Position numbers and translations under genes: made by a program
Notes under the pieces: model-generated
Told to the model about the DNA's origin: nothing
Seen by the model: only the letters and a program-made list of their open reading frames with translations
Database searches by the model: none
Assembly: GCF_005938085.1 (NCBI RefSeq)
Contig: NZ_SMZK01000001.1
Coordinates: forward strand, 2,046,001-2,110,000
Origin: Haloterrigena sp. H1
GTDB taxonomy: Archaea > Halobacteriota > Halobacteria > Halobacteriales > Natrialbaceae
Length of the DNA stretch: 64,000 nucleotides
Reading direction: 5' to 3'
In this document: one piece after another, positions 17,002 through 24,695 of the stretch
How positions within the stretch are numbered: the first letter of the stretch is position 1
How the letters are laid out: each line of letters opens with the position of its first letter

Positions 17002-18150
17002 ATGGATGATAGAATGACTCTCCCGGAGGCGCTGTGTACTCGAGACCAGTGGATCTGCTGGAAGCGAGCAGAGCGCAACGGCGAGACGACGAAGGTTCCG
17101 GTTGATCCGCAGACGGCAGGGTTCGCATCGACAACGAATGATGAGACGTGGTGTAGTTTAGAGACTGCTCTCGAGTGCGTGGAATCGGGCTCAACGGCAG
17201 TCGATGGACTTGGGTTCGTGTTCACCGAGTCTGGTCCATTTGTGGGGATTGATCTGGACGACTGTCGTGACCCAGATACCGGTCAACCGACTGAGCAAGC
17301 GAAGACCATCGTTGGTCGGCTGGATTCGTATACGGAAGTCTCGCCGTCGGGGACAGGGTATCACGTCTTGGTACGTGGTGGGCTTCCTGCAGGTCGCAAT
17401 CGACGTGGCCACATCGAGATGTACGACCACGCCCGGTACTTCACCGTCACTGGAGAGCACGTCTCGGGGACGCCAACGCAAATCGAATCTCGGCAACGCG
17501 AACTCGAGGAGATTCATTCAGCGTATGTTGGGAAGGGTGATGACGATGTTCGTGAGGCGTCTGGATCGGAGTCAGGGTCGAAAACTCGGCTCTCGGACGA
17601 CGAGTTACTCGAGAAGGCCCGAAATGCATCGAATGGGGATAAGTTCGAACGCCTCTGGAACGGGTCGACTGTTGGGTATACGAGTCAGTCAGAGGCGGAT
17701 ATGGCGCTGTGTTGTTTGCTTGCGTTCTGGACTGGTGGCCATGCCGGACAGATGGACCGACTGTTTCGGCGATCGAAACTGGACCGTCCGAAGTGGGGAG
17801 AAGAACACTACGCAGATGGGTCAACGTATGGCGAGAAGACGATCGCTCGAGCAATTGCACACACCTCTGAGTTCTATGAGCCCTCGGCGAGTGAGGTGAA
17901 GGCTCAGAGAGTAGGATCGTCGCGAGATCGCGAGCATGTGTACCTCAAAGAGAGGGTCTCTCTGCTTCGAAAGCAGACGACGTCTCTCGAGAGCGAAGTG
18001 GAGGCGAAGAGTGCGCGGATCGAACGGCTTGAGCGGCGACTCGAGGCATATGAGGCGAGATCGGTGACTAGCTCAGAGGAGTCTGAATCCTCGAGAGAGA
18101 CGCAGTCGAAGTCTCTTGTTCGGCGGTTACGTGGGATTTTCGGCCGATAG
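17002..18150 (+). CDS. AEP primase-like protein (NrS-1/PrimPol type) with coiled-coil tail
   Basis: A 382-aa protein. The N-terminal half has archaeo-eukaryotic primase motifs: metal-binding GIDLDDC near residues 73-79 and the PSGTGYHVLVRG loop with its histidine near 115. A helical region at about 195-295 (ADMALCCLLAFWTGG, then FRRSKLDRPKWGE) matches the helix-bundle domain of NrS-1-type polymerases. The last 80 residues form a coiled coil (LLRKQTTSLESEVEAKSA). The TTG at 16993 overlaps virB4, but the ATG at 17002 is preferred. Priming of the transferred or replicating strand is the likely job; no helicase domain is attached. Confidence 0.75.
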   Translation: MDDRMTLPEALCTRDQWICWKRAERNGETTKVPVDPQTAGFASTTNDETWCSLETALECVESGSTAVDGLGFVFTESGPFVGIDLDDCRDPDTGQPTEQAKTIVGRLDSYTEVSPSGTGYHVLVRGGLPAGRNRRGHIEMYDHARYFTVTGEHVSGTPTQIESRQRELEEIHSAYVGKGDDDVREASGSESGSKTRLSDDELLEKARNASNGDKFERLWNGSTVGYTSQSEADMALCCLLAFWTGGHAGQMDRLFRRSKLDRPKWGEEHYADGSTYGEKTIARAIAHTSEFYEPSASEVKAQRVGSSRDREHVYLKERVSLLRKQTTSLESEVEAKSARIERLERRLEAYEARSVTSSEESESSRETQSKSLVRRLRGIFGR

Positions 18151-18213
18151 CAGAAGAGACTGGAGTCAAAGTCACCAATTCGTTTTTTGTTTGTAGCAGC
18201 CGTAGTGTGCTAT

Positions 18214-18396
18214 ATGACAACAGTGCTCGAACGTGTTCGACGACGGTATGAAACTACGGATAAGAAGTGTCCCGACTGTGGATATGTGGACGAGGAGGGC
18301 AACTGGGAGAGCCGAACGAACGGCCAGCAAGTCGTGTATCGTCACGTCTGTCCCAGTTGTGGTGCGACTCGAGAGCACACGTTCAACCTCCAGTGA
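18214..18396 (+). CDS. HVO_0649-type zinc finger protein
   Basis: A 60-aa protein with two CPxCG knuckles (KKCPDCGYVDEEG and HVCPSCGATREH) forming one zinc ribbon, the pattern of the haloarchaeal HVO_0649 family. The ATG at 18214 is preferred over an earlier in-frame start because the family begins at the basic TVLERVRRRYE helix. It lies just after the primase gene. A decayed second copy is at 22985-23080. Confidence 0.8.
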   Translation: MTTVLERVRRRYETTDKKCPDCGYVDEEGNWESRTNGQQVVYRHVCPSCGATREHTFNLQ

Positions 18397-18540
18397 TGGT
18401 GGCTTGCAGCTGCCGGTGAAGAGTACACACCCGATCGGTGTGGTTTCTCGAGCGGGATTTTTGTTGGACTGGGTAGCAGGTAGTAAAGAGTAGGATGTGT
18501 GGCCGAAATATACAGGACGAGCCCTCTCTTTATTGTCACT

Positions 18541-18819
18541 ATGTCACGAACTGTTGACGATCTTCGAAACGAGATCCGGCTGGCTGTGGGTCGATACGAA
18601 CGGCAGGAATCCACTGCCTTCACCAAAGAAGCCCTTGCTGCAATTTGTAACACCGTGGACTACGAGATTGATACGAACCGTCTGCCTTCCAAGTCACAGA
18701 TGCGAGCGGGGATTCTTTGGAAAATCGGCGTGATCGACGACGATGACCCAGACAAGGCAGGGACTGCCTTCCGGAAGGACGAACTCAAATCTATCGCCGC
18801 TTCGCTTCAAAACGAGTAG
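18541..18819 (+). CDS. Small haloarchaeal protein, unknown
   Basis: A 92-aa protein starting at the ATG at 18541; an upstream in-frame start at 18499 is less likely. It is predominantly helical and charged, with LRNEIRLAVGRYERQES, FTKEALAAICNTVDYEID and a C-terminal FRKDELKSIAASL. The helix arrangement could bind nucleic acid, but no motif is recognised. It converges on the PUA-like gene with only 6 bp between their stops. Confidence 0.6.
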   Translation: MSRTVDDLRNEIRLAVGRYERQESTAFTKEALAAICNTVDYEIDTNRLPSKSQMRAGILWKIGVIDDDDPDKAGTAFRKDELKSIAASLQNE

Positions 18820-18825
18820 CGACCG

Positions 18826-19542
18826 TTAATAACTTGATAGAAATTCAATCACATTCGCCTGTTCATAGAGTCCAGTGACATCGCTAACTTCAGTGACCGT
18901 CTGAGGAACGGGACCTAGCTTATTCGGAAGTTGACCGTAGGGGATCTGAATGACATCCCCGTATTCGTTACGAGCCCATTCTACTTCACGAACGAATAGA
19001 TGATCGTCACTGACATCCTCGCCCCGGAATGACACCGTTGAACCATTAGGTTGATACTCTGGGTACTCACCGACAACCCGGCCAAAGGCCATTCCATTCC
19101 CCAAATTCCCTAAGAATGGAGTTCCGTCGGTCAATTTATTGAAAAAACGGTTGAGGCTTCCGGCAGCAAATCCCGCCTGTTGAGTTGGATTCTTGTCCTC
19201 GCCTCGCTTCTTATTCCACTTTTTATAATTGTCTTCTAAGACCGTTCGGATGGAGTCGCTCCGGAAGTTGAGTCGTGATCCACCACGAGATGGATCGCGA
19301 ACGTCTTTATCGACTTTGTCGGGCGTGATAGGGCCTTCTAGTTGATTGCTATTCAATAATTCTCCAATCGGAATTCCCCAACTTCCTATCGAGATAAGAT
19401 TCTCAGTCATCCACACCTCTGTCATAAGATCAACATTAACACCCCTGTCGTTACCTCGGTTAATCCGAAAGAGGCCTTTCTCTTCAATGTGATTCCGAAT
19501 CATTCCTGCAATCTCTTTTGTATCGGATTCGCTCTGAGACAT
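18826..19542 (-). CDS. Possible PUA/Mrr_N-like restriction-associated protein
   Basis: A 238-aa protein with lower GC than its surroundings. Its pattern, with ENLISIGSWG near residue 50, then RFFNKLTDGTPFLGNLG, MAFGRVVGEYPEY and HLFVREVEW, resembles the PUA-like N-terminal domain of restriction-system (Mrr-type) proteins that sense modified DNA or gate a nuclease. No nuclease motif such as (D/E)xK in a fitting place was found. The call is by eye and weak. The base composition suggests recent transfer. Confidence 0.4.
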   Translation of the reverse strand: MSQSESDTKEIAGMIRNHIEEKGLFRINRGNDRGVNVDLMTEVWMTENLISIGSWGIPIGELLNSNQLEGPITPDKVDKDVRDPSRGGSRLNFRSDSIRTVLEDNYKKWNKKRGEDKNPTQQAGFAAGSLNRFFNKLTDGTPFLGNLGNGMAFGRVVGEYPEYQPNGSTVSFRGEDVSDDHLFVREVEWARNEYGDVIQIPYGQLPNKLGPVPQTVTEVSDVTGLYEQANVIEFLSSY

Positions 19543-20024
19543 ACCAAGATGTCTATCACCATCTCACAAAAATGTATTGGCCCATTTCTTAGAAATGGGT
19601 ACGTACATTTCATCACTCCAAAACCCATATCTTAAGACTGAAAAGTAGAACTATCTTCCCGAATATAATTGGACATATATTGTATTTAGTCCAGACAGTT
19701 CGAACATCTCGGCGAATATGATTAATATTTGCTATAATTTCTGGTTTTAGTTTCATATATTTGCTGGTCAGTCCACCGCAAATGTGTGTAACCAATAGCC
19801 GCGAGAAGAATTCTTTGGCACCCCCGAGCCGAATCAGCCACTGGTAGCAGCGACAAACAACAAGATCAGAAGCAGCATCACACCCAGTGCGACGAGATGT
19901 GGCGCGGCTGTATTGGCAAGAGGAGATACGGCATTAGGAATTACATTCCTTCATAAAAGAAGTTCTTATTGCAGTTTATGAAGCGCCTGCATACTTTTAT
20001 CCTCTCTTCAAATGACGGTATCAC
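19543..20024. other. AT-rich gene-free stretch with duplicated segment
   Basis: About 480 bp of markedly AT-rich DNA with no convincing gene. Positions 19800-19921 are a diverged direct copy of 20314-20435, which covers the 3' end of the membrane protein gene at 20348-20782. The two copies flank the HalOD1 gene. A run of TATA-like strings (19673-19750) is probably not functional as a set. Confidence 0.5.
19800..19921 (+). repeat. Direct repeat, left copy (flanks HalOD1 gene)
   Basis: It starts cgcgagaagaattctttggc and includes gtagcagcgacaaacaacaa, matching the copy at 20314-20435 with scattered mismatches. The right copy includes the end of an intact membrane gene, so this one is the decayed duplicate. 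Confidence 0.65.
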
Positions 20025-20246
20025 ATGGAAAATCCCACCACTGAATGGCAAGAATATACAATAACATCTAAAATTCTCCAGAAGATCTCTGAAAAAGAAA
20101 ACTGTGATGAACTTGATCTACCGCCACTTTACTACAGTGTTGATCCTTATGCACTTGACGCCCTGAGTGCGGCGAGTAGGATCCAATTTAAATATATTGG
20201 ATACAATATAATTATTGAAAACGGGGAAGTGACTATTGAGAATTAA
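20025..20246 (+). CDS. HalOD1 domain protein
   Basis: A 73-aa single-domain protein that matches the haloarchaeal output domain HalOD1. It has an N-terminal helix (ITSKILQKISEKENCDELD), the conserved LPPLYYSVDPYALDAL and a C-terminal strand pair with FKYIGYNIIIENGEV. The domain is often fused to signalling receivers, but stand-alone forms are common and of unknown function. The gene is AT-rich and sits between two direct repeats, which suggests that it arrived as a small cassette. Confidence 0.8.
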   Translation: MENPTTEWQEYTITSKILQKISEKENCDELDLPPLYYSVDPYALDALSAASRIQFKYIGYNIIIENGEVTIEN

Positions 20247-20247
20247 C

Positions 20248-20302
20248 ATGCACTCCGGTCTAAAGGCCGTGATATTGCGCCTATTCAGCGTATAATCTTG
20301 AT
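20248..20302 (-). mobile_element. Solo end of a TnpB element
   Basis: The stretch aaggccgtgatattgcgcct then attcagcgtataat matches the outer end of the TnpB relic at 24600-24638 and, reversed, the left end of the element at 21318. No tnpB sequence is attached here. Confidence 0.55.
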
Positions 20303-20313
20303 TCAATCAATAC

Positions 20314-20435
20314 CGCGAGAAGGATTCTTTGGCACCCTTGAGCCACATCAACTGCTCGTAGCAGCGACAAACAACAAGAGGAGAAGCAGTGCCTCGCTCA
20401 GCGCGACGAGGTGTGGAGAGGCTGTATCAGTAAGG
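20314..20435 (+). repeat. Direct repeat, right copy
   Basis: The partner of 19800-19921. It contains the 3' end of the membrane-protein gene that runs on the minus strand from 20782, so this is the original copy. Confidence 0.65.
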
Positions 20436-20782
20436 TTGGTTCGGGTACGCAGCACTGTGGCCAGCATGAATGTCGTGACGGCACCGAGAAAGCCCAGGAT
20501 CGATCCGAAGACGCTCGAGAGATACTGTGCGCGGACAACTGGCCGATCGAGCGTGTAGTGGAATGCAAAGAGATCAACCCAGGGCGAGTCATGGAATGCG
20601 CGCAATTTGAGTTCGTAGACGGGTGCGATATGATGGATATCGGGTCCCAGACCCCAGAGGCCACCGAGTGCGACGAGCCACAGCGGTACCCACGGCGCCA
20701 GTCGGTATCGAAGCGCGATCGGTATTATGAGCAGCAACAGGAGCGATGCGCCGACGAGGAAGTGAGCGATTGCAGGTGCCAT
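20348..20782 (-). CDS. Small membrane protein, possibly YdjM/DUF457-related
   Basis: A 144-aa protein with about four membrane helices (ASLLLLLIIPIALRY, VPLWLVALGGLWGL, SVFGSILGFLGAVTTFML and a C-terminal LLLLLLFV). An early histidine (HFLVGAS) and GLGPDIHH recall the H...PD motif of the YdjM/DUF457 'metal-dependent hydrolase' membrane family, and a clearer member is at 46386-46940. The downstream histidines are only partly conserved, so the relation is tentative. Part of its 3' end is duplicated at 19800-19921. Confidence 0.55.
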   Translation of the reverse strand: MAPAIAHFLVGASLLLLLIIPIALRYRLAPWVPLWLVALGGLWGLGPDIHHIAPVYELKLRAFHDSPWVDLFAFHYTLDRPVVRAQYLSSVFGSILGFLGAVTTFMLATVLRTRTNLTDTASPHLVALSEALLLLLLFVAATSS

Positions 20783-20921
20783 CGGTTTGCGCCGGTCATG
20801 TGGCCGGTCGACGGCTGTTGGCTTCAGTAGGAGCCGTGTAACTGTCTCCTTGAATGAAGGTGGGTGGTCTCGAGGGCGATATTTGAGGTAGTCTGTAGGC
20901 AGCTATTGTCACTGATGGAGG

Positions 20922-20983
20922 TTCTCGAGGCCGTATTCGGGAGTGACCGGCGAAGACCGCTCGAGAGACCCACCTCTAGCTAA
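20922..20983. repeat. Dispersed repeat, copy 1
   Basis: It reads cgtattcgggagtgaccggc then ctcgagagacccacct and ctagctaac. Almost the same string occurs at 42941-42998 and a more diverged one at 23553-23604. No gene overlaps it. Confidence 0.6.
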
Positions 20984-21003
20984 CGCACCTGGTGCTCGCT
21001 AGC

Positions 21004-21330
21004 TCAATTGTCGAGCATGTCACGCGTAAAGAGGTCAAGCACACTGCAGACGAGCACGGTGAGCGGCATGGCCACATCGACGAAGGCGACCGTCTCGAGG
21101 CGGAGTGCAGTGACAAGAAGCGGGTCAGTAACCGAACCCGCAGCGAGGATTGTACCGGAACTGAGAAACAGGAGCGCGGTTCCGTATAGCGCTGCCCAAC
21201 TGCAGCCACGCGCCCACTGGCGCCGGTAGAGGTGGCCAGTACCTGGCCAGCACACAGCCAGCAGATACGCCGGCCATCGTTTCAGGTACGCAACGAGGCG
21301 AACCGCGGTTATAGGTGGAACAGGCGCAAT
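21004..21330 (-). pseudogene. Small membrane protein, 5' end displaced by a TnpB element
   Basis: The frame encodes AYLKRWPAYLLAVCWPGTGH, then LYRRQWARG and three further membrane helices, ending at 21004. WPGTGHLYRRQW resembles the 'PGxGHLYxRxW' start of small haloarchaeal membrane proteins. Upstream it runs directly into the left end of the element at 21318, and no convincing ATG with a promoter remains. It is probably 5'-truncated, though expression from the element end cannot be excluded. Confidence 0.55.
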
Positions 21331-22772
21331 ACCACGGCCTTCAGGCCGTGGATACGCGCCGTCACTCAGTGACCCGTTCCACCGATACCGACAGGGCCGG
21401 ATATTCCACGTCAAACATAGCCTCTAAGATCCTCTGTTTCATAACTGATTATGAACACAGTACGATGCTGGAGACAACCCGCACCTACGTCGCACGCATC
21501 ACGAATCACACGCAGATTCGTGACAACCTCGACCAGTGCGGGTTCGCAGCATCGAAACTGTGGAACGTCGGTCGCTACTACATCCAAGAACGGTGGGATG
21601 AAGACGGTGAGATACCCGATGAAGCCGAACTGAAGTCGGAGTTGAAAGACCACGAACGCTACAGTGACCTCCATTCTCAGTCAAGTCAGCGAGTTCTCGA
21701 AGAGCTTGCTGAAGCGTTTACCGGCTGGTACAACTCCAACGACGGCAACAACCCACCGGGCTACCGGAAACGTGGCAACCGACACCCGCGATCGACCGTC
21801 ACGTGGAAAAAGCGAGCTATCAAGCACGACGACAAGCACGGCCAACTCCGCCTCTCGAAAGGGTTCAACCTGAAAGAGTCACGGTCTGACTTCATCCTCG
21901 CGGAGTACGAAACCCGCCCCGACGTAGAAGTCGAGAACATCCAGCAAGTGCGTGCCGTCTGGAACGGCGACGAGTGGGAACTCCATCTCGTCTGCAAGAA
22001 AAAGATTCCAGTCGAAGACACACCCGGCGACAACACGGCGGGTATTGACCTCGGTATCAGTAACTATCTTGCCATCGACTACGAAGATGGCACAAGTGAG
22101 CTATATCCGGGGAACGTGCTAAAAGAGGACAAGCACTACTTCACCCGCGAGGAGTACCAGACCGAAGGCGAGAACGGGCCGTCGAAACGTGCATTGAAGG
22201 CTCGCCGGAAACTCTCCCGACGCAAAGACCACTTCCTCCACACACTCTCGAAACACATCGTCGAGCGGTGTGTCGAAGAAGGCGTGGCGAAGATAGCAGT
22301 TGGCGATCTCAGCGATATTCGAGAAGACGACAACGGCGACTCGCGGAACTGGGGTGCGTCAGGGAACAAGAAACTCCACGGATGGGAGTTTGACCGATTC
22401 GCCCGTCTACTTGAATACAAGGCCGAAGAACACGGCATCCTCGTTGACCGCGTAGACGAGGAGAACACCTCGAAGACGTGTTCGTGTTGCGGGCAGATTC
22501 GGGATAGCAACCGCGTGGAACGTGGTCTGTACGTCTGTTCGTCGTGCGAAACGACGATGAACGCAGACGTGAACGGTGCGGTGAACATTCGGAGAAAGAT
22601 AACTCAGAGTCCCCCGACCGGGGATATGAGTAACGGCTGGTTGGCACAGCCCGGAGTCTTCCTGTTCGACCGTGAGAGCGGACGGTTCACACCGAGAGAA
22701 CAGGGAGTCTGCAAACCCTAATATCCCAACGCTCGGGATTCCTCCGGGTTCAGCCGGAGGAGGATGTCAATG
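21318..22772 (+). mobile_element. IS1341-type TnpB element
   Basis: The left end has ggcgcaataccacggccttc with a hairpin. The right end has a ctccgggttcagccggag hairpin and the terminus gaggatgtc at 22764-22772. This right-end form recurs at 24123, 35752 and 40227 on the minus strand. The element carries only tnpB; no Y1 transposase gene is present anywhere in the window. The left end abuts the truncated membrane gene. Confidence 0.8.
21465..22721 (+). CDS. tnpB: TnpB-like RNA-guided nuclease (OrfB_IS605)
   Basis: A 418-aa protein; the ATG at 21465 gives the usual LETTRTYVARI start. RuvC-I is AGIDLGISNY at about residues 190-199, RuvC-II lies in AVGDLSDIRED and RuvC-III in ADVNGAVNIRR. The zinc ribbon is CSCCGQ...CSSCE. 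Where canonical TnpB has an 'EDL' glutamate this one has GDL; acidic residues follow within ten positions. TnpB proteins cut DNA guided by an RNA from the element's right end and help maintain the element. Complete in length. Confidence 0.85.
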   Translation: MLETTRTYVARITNHTQIRDNLDQCGFAASKLWNVGRYYIQERWDEDGEIPDEAELKSELKDHERYSDLHSQSSQRVLEELAEAFTGWYNSNDGNNPPGYRKRGNRHPRSTVTWKKRAIKHDDKHGQLRLSKGFNLKESRSDFILAEYETRPDVEVENIQQVRAVWNGDEWELHLVCKKKIPVEDTPGDNTAGIDLGISNYLAIDYEDGTSELYPGNVLKEDKHYFTREEYQTEGENGPSKRALKARRKLSRRKDHFLHTLSKHIVERCVEEGVAKIAVGDLSDIREDDNGDSRNWGASGNKKLHGWEFDRFARLLEYKAEEHGILVDRVDEENTSKTCSCCGQIRDSNRVERGLYVCSSCETTMNADVNGAVNIRRKITQSPPTGDMSNGWLAQPGVFLFDRESGRFTPREQGVCKP

Positions 22773-23213
22773 CGGGTCGTGTCGATCGGAGAGCCTCGCT
22801 GACAGACCGTGGGCCAGTTTCCGTTCGGGGAGGTGCTGAGTCTGACGTCGCCATAGCAACCGTGATCACATTGTCGTGTAAAAATGTCAGTCAGACTTTT
22901 GTGTGACACCGTGCCAGTGTGCGATGTGGAGCGGCGGTCGCCCCGAACACTTGCTCGCTAGCCAATCGAGATGCACGATACGGTCGCAGAGCCGAGCGAA
23001 CGGACAGCAAGTCGTGTATCGTCACACCTGACCACGTTCGGTCCAACTCGAGAGCACACACAAACCTCGAGTGAGAGCTCGCGCCTGAGCCAAAGAACAT
23101 ACACCAGCCGCCGTATATTCGAAGAAGCTTGGTTCGCACTAGTCGATTCGTCGGCGGACACCATTTATCGCTGGATTTTCTTCACTTGGACGGGTATCTG
23201 GACAGAACTCCCT
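22773..23213. pseudogene. Gene-free region with relic of the HVO_0649-type zinc finger gene
   Basis: Positions 22985-23080 contain gaacggacagcaagtcgtgt, then atcgtcacacctg and ctcgagagcacac, matching the 3' half of the intact gene at 18300-18396. The second CPxCG knuckle has been destroyed (the cysteine codons are lost) and no frame is open. The rest of this about 440-bp stretch shows no supported gene. Confidence 0.55.
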
Positions 23214-23426
23214 TCATTCGTCTTCGGCAAGCCACTGCAACGTTTCGACGAGGGCCTGTGTGGGTGTATTCACAGTTGTGCGATTCGCAAGTTGGTTCGA
23301 TTTGTTGATCGGTCCCTCGAGTACACGCCACGTGTTGCCGCTTTTTGTGGCTATCAACTGCTGTTGCTGGTCGTGGTCCTCAACCATAATCACATCATCA
23401 TCGAGGTCGAGTTCGATATTGGCCAC
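23214..23426 (-). CDS. Small acidic protein, unknown
   Basis: A 70-aa acidic protein (IELDLDDDVIMVEDHD, then IATKSGNTWRVLEG and a helical end ALVETLQWLAEDE) with balanced codon use, typical of real small haloarchaeal genes. It has no recognised domain. Neighbours are relics, so context gives no hint. It could be an orphan antitoxin-like peptide, but nothing shows this. Confidence 0.45.
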   Translation of the reverse strand: MANIELDLDDDVIMVEDHDQQQQLIATKSGNTWRVLEGPINKSNQLANRTTVNTPTQALVETLQWLAEDE

Positions 23427-23552
23427 TGGTTAGTGTTCCATCATCTCTCTTTTGAACGTATCGGTAAGGAACCGACTTGGGACCAACGGCTGTGAGTGGC
23501 AGAGGGGAGACGTTCGATAGAATCCACGGGCAACTGTCGTCTCCAGTATAGT

Positions 23553-23604
23553 TGCTCGAGGTTGTACTTGGAAGTAGCCGCCGCGGACCACTCGAGAACT
23601 CCAC
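23553..23604. repeat. Dispersed repeat, diverged copy
   Basis: It reads gctcgaggttgtacttggaa then gtagccgccgcggaccactc, a weaker match to the repeats at 20922 and 42941. It lies upstream of a toxin-antitoxin relic. Confidence 0.4.
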
Positions 23605-23731
23605 CCGTTTGCCGAGAATTACGACGCCGATAGAGTGAATGACAGAGTCAGACCGGCCTTCAGATGTGAGTGTGCTCCTCCTGTAACAAACACACAAAAC
23701 AGCTATCGACCCACGGTACCAACAGTAATCT

Positions 23732-24091
23732 ATGTCGAACGGCACCATCGATATCGACGAGTTCGAGAACGCCGACGACGACGAATTCGAGGAACGAAAC
23801 GACACCGAGCGGATCGTGCTATTCCTCGACGAGAACGACGACCGGGCGTGGAAGGCGGCAACGATTGCTGAACAACTCGACCTAGATACGGACGCCGTCA
23901 GTGCGATCCTCTCGCGACTGAAGGAACGAGGTCTTGTGCGGCACAAGCGCCCGTACTGGGCGATCACAGACAACGAGGACCGGCTTCGGGCCGCCTACCG
24001 GCTTCACCAGCACCACCAGACTGCAGACGAGCAGTACGGCGAGGAGCATCTCGAGGAGCTGAAAACTGACAAGATGGAGGAAGTTCGGTGA
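23732..24091 (+). CDS. Winged-helix antitoxin-like protein, second copy
   Basis: A 119-aa acidic protein and paralog of 5621-5992. It has an acidic N-terminus, the wHTH IAEQLDLDTDAVSAILSRLK with wing GLVRHKRPYWAI, and a charged helical tail. Its stop overlaps a GTG that starts the remnant of a PemK-type toxin. It appears intact, including the length expected for its family, although the toxin is lost. The two copies differ at many positions, so they are not a recent duplication. Confidence 0.7.
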   Translation: MSNGTIDIDEFENADDDEFEERNDTERIVLFLDENDDRAWKAATIAEQLDLDTDAVSAILSRLKERGLVRHKRPYWAITDNEDRLRAAYRLHQHHQTADEQYGEEHLEELKTDKMEEVR

Positions 24092-24122
24092 CCGCGTTCG
24101 AGGAACTGGAACGCAGCGACTT
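24088..24122 (+). pseudogene. PemK/MazF-like toxin, cut after 11 codons
   Basis: A GTG start overlaps the antitoxin stop. TAFEELERSD, the usual beginning of haloarchaeal PemK/MazF toxins in this arrangement, is followed at once by the tgacatcctcc terminus of a TnpB-element relic. The rest of the gene is absent here. A C-terminal fragment of the same family lies at 28566-28734. Confidence 0.6.
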
Positions 24123-24640
24123 GACATCCTCCTCCGCGTGAACGCGGAGGAATCCCGAGCGGTGGGAGTTTCAGGTTTGCAACCATGGATACCGCCACTT
24201 TACGGGAGTTTGCATCTAACCCAGTCGTCGTGGTCGGTGGCTGACTGGCGGTGCCAAACCGCCGTTACTCCTATCCTCAGCGTCATTGACTCCCAGTTGT
24301 TGTTTTTGCCAGCAGGGAGTCACTGACACGTTGACAGACTTGGAGGTATCGTCGTGCTTGCTCAGGCCGACGGGCACAAGACGAACCCTTCGTGGATTTG
24401 CGTTCACCGCGTCGGCATTTCGGATACTGCCTCGTTACGAGGGCGGACAGGCCGCCTCCGAAGGTGGTTCGAAATCCGCTCCGTTCCGACCTGACCTTGC
24501 CATTGTGTAGGGGTTCCTGTGAGTTGAATGTTTAGGATTGGAAACTCGGCTATGCTATTGTCGGTGGAACGTATCATTGAGTGACAGCGCGTATCCACGG
24601 CGTGAACGCCGTGGTATTGCGCCTGTTCAGCGTATAAGTG
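24121..24640 (-). mobile_element. Internally deleted TnpB element (MITE-like)
   Basis: The left part (ttgacatcctcctccgcgtg, with ccgccgttactcctatcctc at about 24259-24278) is the 3' end. The right part (cgtatccacggcgtgaacgc, then attgcgcctgttcagcgt) is the 5' end, matching the intact element at 21318-22772 in reverse. About 900 bp of tnpB are missing. The guide-proximal end lies inside the toxin gene remnant. Confidence 0.65.
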
Positions 24641-24695
24641 CACGCAGACAGTTGCTCCTGAGTGTTTATGTGCCATGAGACCGTATTTTCGCTCA

